A stretch of DNA of 64,000 bases from Lingula anatina (lineage: Eukaryota > Brachiopoda > Lingulata > Lingulida > Lingulidae), in assembly GCF_001039355.2 (NCBI RefSeq), contig NW_019775459.1, forward strand, positions 312,363 to 376,362, given 5' to 3'. Below, in pieces: positions 61,403 through 64,000 of this stretch. Position 1 is the first letter of the stretch, and each line of letters opens with the position of its first letter. The notes below the pieces were generated by a model that saw nothing but the letters and a program-made list of their open reading frames with translations, had not been told where the DNA came from and did no database searches. A program made the position numbers and the translations under genes.

Positions 61403-62929
61403 TTTCTGAAACCACTTATTTTAATGGTCCCAGTGTCTCTTTTCCAATGAACGCCTGCTATCTTCCCGAGTAGACTTGGTTTCAGTATCCTCAGTGTAAA
61501 TTTATCATCGTGCGCTAGCTGCGGTCAGTAATATCGTGTCCGTGAGTAGACTGCGTTCCAGTAATATTGTATCCGTGAGTAGACTGTGTTCCAGTAATAT
61601 TGTGTTTGTAGTTCAGTTAAAGATGTATACAATTGTGGTAGTAGAGATGGCCAACACGGTGTATGTCGTTGATCGCCATCTGGGAAATTAAATGGAATGC
61701 AACGTTTACGAACCTTTTTTTGGTTTCTTTAGTGTGTGTATAGTTTCTGCATGTATATCTTTGGAATAGTCTGCCGCTAGTCATAAGACAGACAAAATAT
61801 TGAATCTTTTAAATTACTAAAATCCCATCATTTTTAATGTTTACAGAGAGAGTATACTGGTATTTTAAAATACATATACATGTAGTATTGTTCTTTTAAC
61901 CTCGTATGCTAAATAATCGTTCTGTGCCTTGAATAATTTTGTAAGATGTAAGATTTTTAAAAAAATGTGTCATAACATAATTTATTCATTAATTGTAAAG
62001 GTAGTATTTTATTATCATTATTATATTATCCGAAAAGTATCGCAATGAAACATCACAGTGGGAGACCATCACCCTTAGCGCGGAATTTGTCCTCGCTTAA
62101 TATCAAATCAACACTAATCTCTAGTGACGCATCTGATACCTGTCGAGTTTTTTTAGGAAAATAAAGTCGTAATGCCCCTTTCAATATCGGATTCTATAAT
62201 TCGTAAGTTATTTTTTTCTTTTTGTTAGCTTTCAATTGCCTTTGGGTCCTATCGCTGCCTTACACAAACTACCAGTATTCTTATTCACCGTGTTTAGCAG
62301 TGCGTCAAGTATGCACGAAAAATATTCATTCTTTTGACCCGATAAGGAGAGGGACCCCAGTGATACGGATAATGGGGGCTCGGGTTGATTCTATATCATG
62401 GGTCATTTATGTCGCTTACAGATGGCTCATTGTTTTGTATTATTTCGTCCTACATATACATTTCTTGGTTGGGGGGAGGGGGGAGGTTAGTAACGTGTTG
62501 TCAAACTTATCCCTCGAAGGGCACTGCTGAGTACAATTGTACATGTATACGTAGAATGTATATGTTTTTTCACAGGTAAATTTAGGTGACTGGCAGCTCT
62601 GCAGGGCACAAAGATTATTAGGAAGCGTGATTTGTGGCAAGACGAGGTTGATCTGACAATAAATACATCTAAACATGACAAACTCCAAGTTTTTTAACCG
62701 GTGTTACCAATCCACACTAATTATAACACAACCGACCATTTTGAAGACACCGCTTTAACGCTAATACCGGTACAGTACTTGACCACGTATCTTATTTAAA
62801 GTGTTAACTTCATGCAGGCATTTTAACAATCAGCCCTCTTTTACCTATAAAATCACTTCAATACGTAATGCAAGATCATTCGATCAGTTATTGTTGATGT
62901 CGTGTAATTCCAGACTGAAAATCTGTGGC

Positions 62930-63300
62930 AACCCAGCTCTACAAATCTACGAACCAAATGAATGGAACATTTTTCTAATTCACTTAAAAATAAAATATGG
63001 TCTGAGGACAATTTAAAAAAGAATTAAAAACTTTTATTTTCAAAGACATTTATATATACCGGTAGGATTGACTTATTTGATTGTTTTCTATTCTTTTTTT
63101 AATTTTACCTTGTACTCTATAGTTTACTATCTTATAATTAGTACATGCAATTTAGCTATTTATTTACTGACTTTATTTATGTTATTCTGTTCACGAAACC
63201 CTTGTAAAGCCTACATGTACTGAATATTTGTATTTGATACAAGACTGTTACATGTAGTTAATAAATAAAAAATAAATACATTATTATAATTATTTTACAT
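62930..63300 (+). mobile_element. LINE 3' end fragment
   Basis: Encodes 'YEPNEWNIFLIHLK' and, after a stop, 'KRIKNFYF', matching the C-terminal end of CR1/L2-like reverse-transcriptase proteins, followed by an AT-rich tail ending in 'ttaataaataaaaaata'. The same tail peptide occurs at 39935. Confidence 0.5.
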
Positions 63301-63349
63301 GTTTACAGATTTATAAAACGTAAATAACTATTGACAATTGACGTCTGCA

Positions 63350-63515
63350 GGTAGGCATCAGCGTTCTTGACCTTCTCTCCAACGAAGCAGAGATACCTGA
63401 ATTCGACGGCAATAGACAGAGTGGTTTTTGTTGCATCCGAGAACGAGGCACCGCCTAACTACATGTATTATTGCGACTTAAGAAAAGCATGCAAGGAAGT
63501 TTTCGGGGGAGGTGC
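63350..63515 (+). pseudogene. IFI44-like GTPase exon fragment
   Basis: DNA similarity to 35170-35335 of the GTPase gene: 'aagcagagatacc', 'agagtggtttttgttgca', 'gcatgcaagg' and a final 'gggggaggtgcg' where the intact exon has its donor. Small indels break the frame. Only the end of the exon is present. Confidence 0.7.
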
Positions 63516-64000
63516 GTAGAGAATTCTTACACCTTACTCGCTCTCTCTTGTTTAAATGTTTTATTTTATTTGTAACTAAACTAGTACACCAGTTCATGAT
63601 ATAAAGATATATATACTATATATGCGTGTCCACTCACAAACTGACGATCCAATTACCAACTAGAGACTGGTAATGCAAACAATTGTATTGTTTAATTATA
63701 TTACATTGTACAAGGTCATGATTATTTATATACCAGTACAGAAATAAATTGAGTTGAATTGAATTGAATTTGTTTAAAAGACTCACATTAAAAGGCTAAT
63801 CGATATGTAGGTACATTGTATTCCTGCGGACTGATTGAGCTTGAATTGAGATCAATCTTGTTATGATTATATTGCTTTTTTGTTTAAAGAAAAAACAAAA
63901 ATGCCGACCGCTACATGAATAGATCTAACTGTGACCCATTAAGAAAAAAATGAAGATACAAAGTTAATTTTCGAACATGGTTTTGGTTATAGATGCACGG

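Larger units (their letters stand above)
61153..64000. repeat. Repeat block, copy 4, running off the window
   Basis: Aligns with copy 2 from its 'gtgcgtggtgaattaca' word (20503) onward. Keeps the segment missing from copy 1, and between about 62955 and 63605 carries a LINE tail and a GTPase exon fragment not present in copies 1 and 2. Contains a (TTTA)n tract near 61367-61404. Confidence 0.85.

Noticed and set aside
1-64000. tRNA, rRNA or other structured RNA genes
   Set aside because: I looked for tRNA box A/B patterns and rRNA words and saw none I could support; a tRNAscan or Infernal run would be decisive.

Overview
The window is AT-rich nuclear DNA from an animal. Genes have many short exons with GT/AG introns, introns and flanks are full of transposon debris, and there are no operons. 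A secreted-then-membrane protein built from WAP, TIL and antistasin-like modules, an UNC93-type transporter, an IFI44-like GTPase and frequent 'tacatgta' words suggest an invertebrate, most likely a lophotrochozoan (mollusc or brachiopod), less likely amphioxus. This placement is inference.

Left third (1-16.2 kb): two tail-to-tail genes. An UNC93A-like transporter (1916-4288, +, four exons, about 487 aa) faces a long minus-strand gene (6453-11663 coding, leader exon near 16.0-16.15 kb). The second gene encodes a signal peptide, a WAP domain, antistasin-like modules, two TIL domains, a Thr-rich stalk, one transmembrane segment and a short cytoplasmic tail. Its leader exon lies beside an NRF1-like/CRE promoter.

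16.7-24.3 kb: two full copies and one partial copy of a 3.4-3.7 kb repeat block with no convincing gene. A fourth copy starts at 61.15 kb and runs off the window.

24.4-56.1 kb is the most interesting part. Four copies of a protein family I do not recognise (A and B on +, C and D on -) surround an IFI44-like GTPase gene. A, B and D start with a short exon. A, B and D carry, 115-130 bp upstream of the ATG, a related block with an interferon-stimulated-response-element-like motif, perfect in B. Related blocks also precede the GTPase gene and a decayed GTPase remnant. A has a transmembrane exon; B and D have a hydrophilic exon at the corresponding place; C is partly broken. Copies are arranged as nested inverted duplications. 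I read this as a lineage-specific immune-type locus; function is unproven.

Mobile DNA in the same region: a 2.48 kb PIF/Harbinger-type element (40011-42490) that keeps the starts of both its Myb/SANT-like and transposase genes and sits inside a LINE tail, a Tc1/mariner transposase remnant (28.4-28.96 kb), a TTAA-flanked MITE (8957-9374), a shared short repeat (39.3 and 59.2 kb), and a transposon-protein-like ORF (50183-50416). 56.2-61.1 kb has no supported gene.
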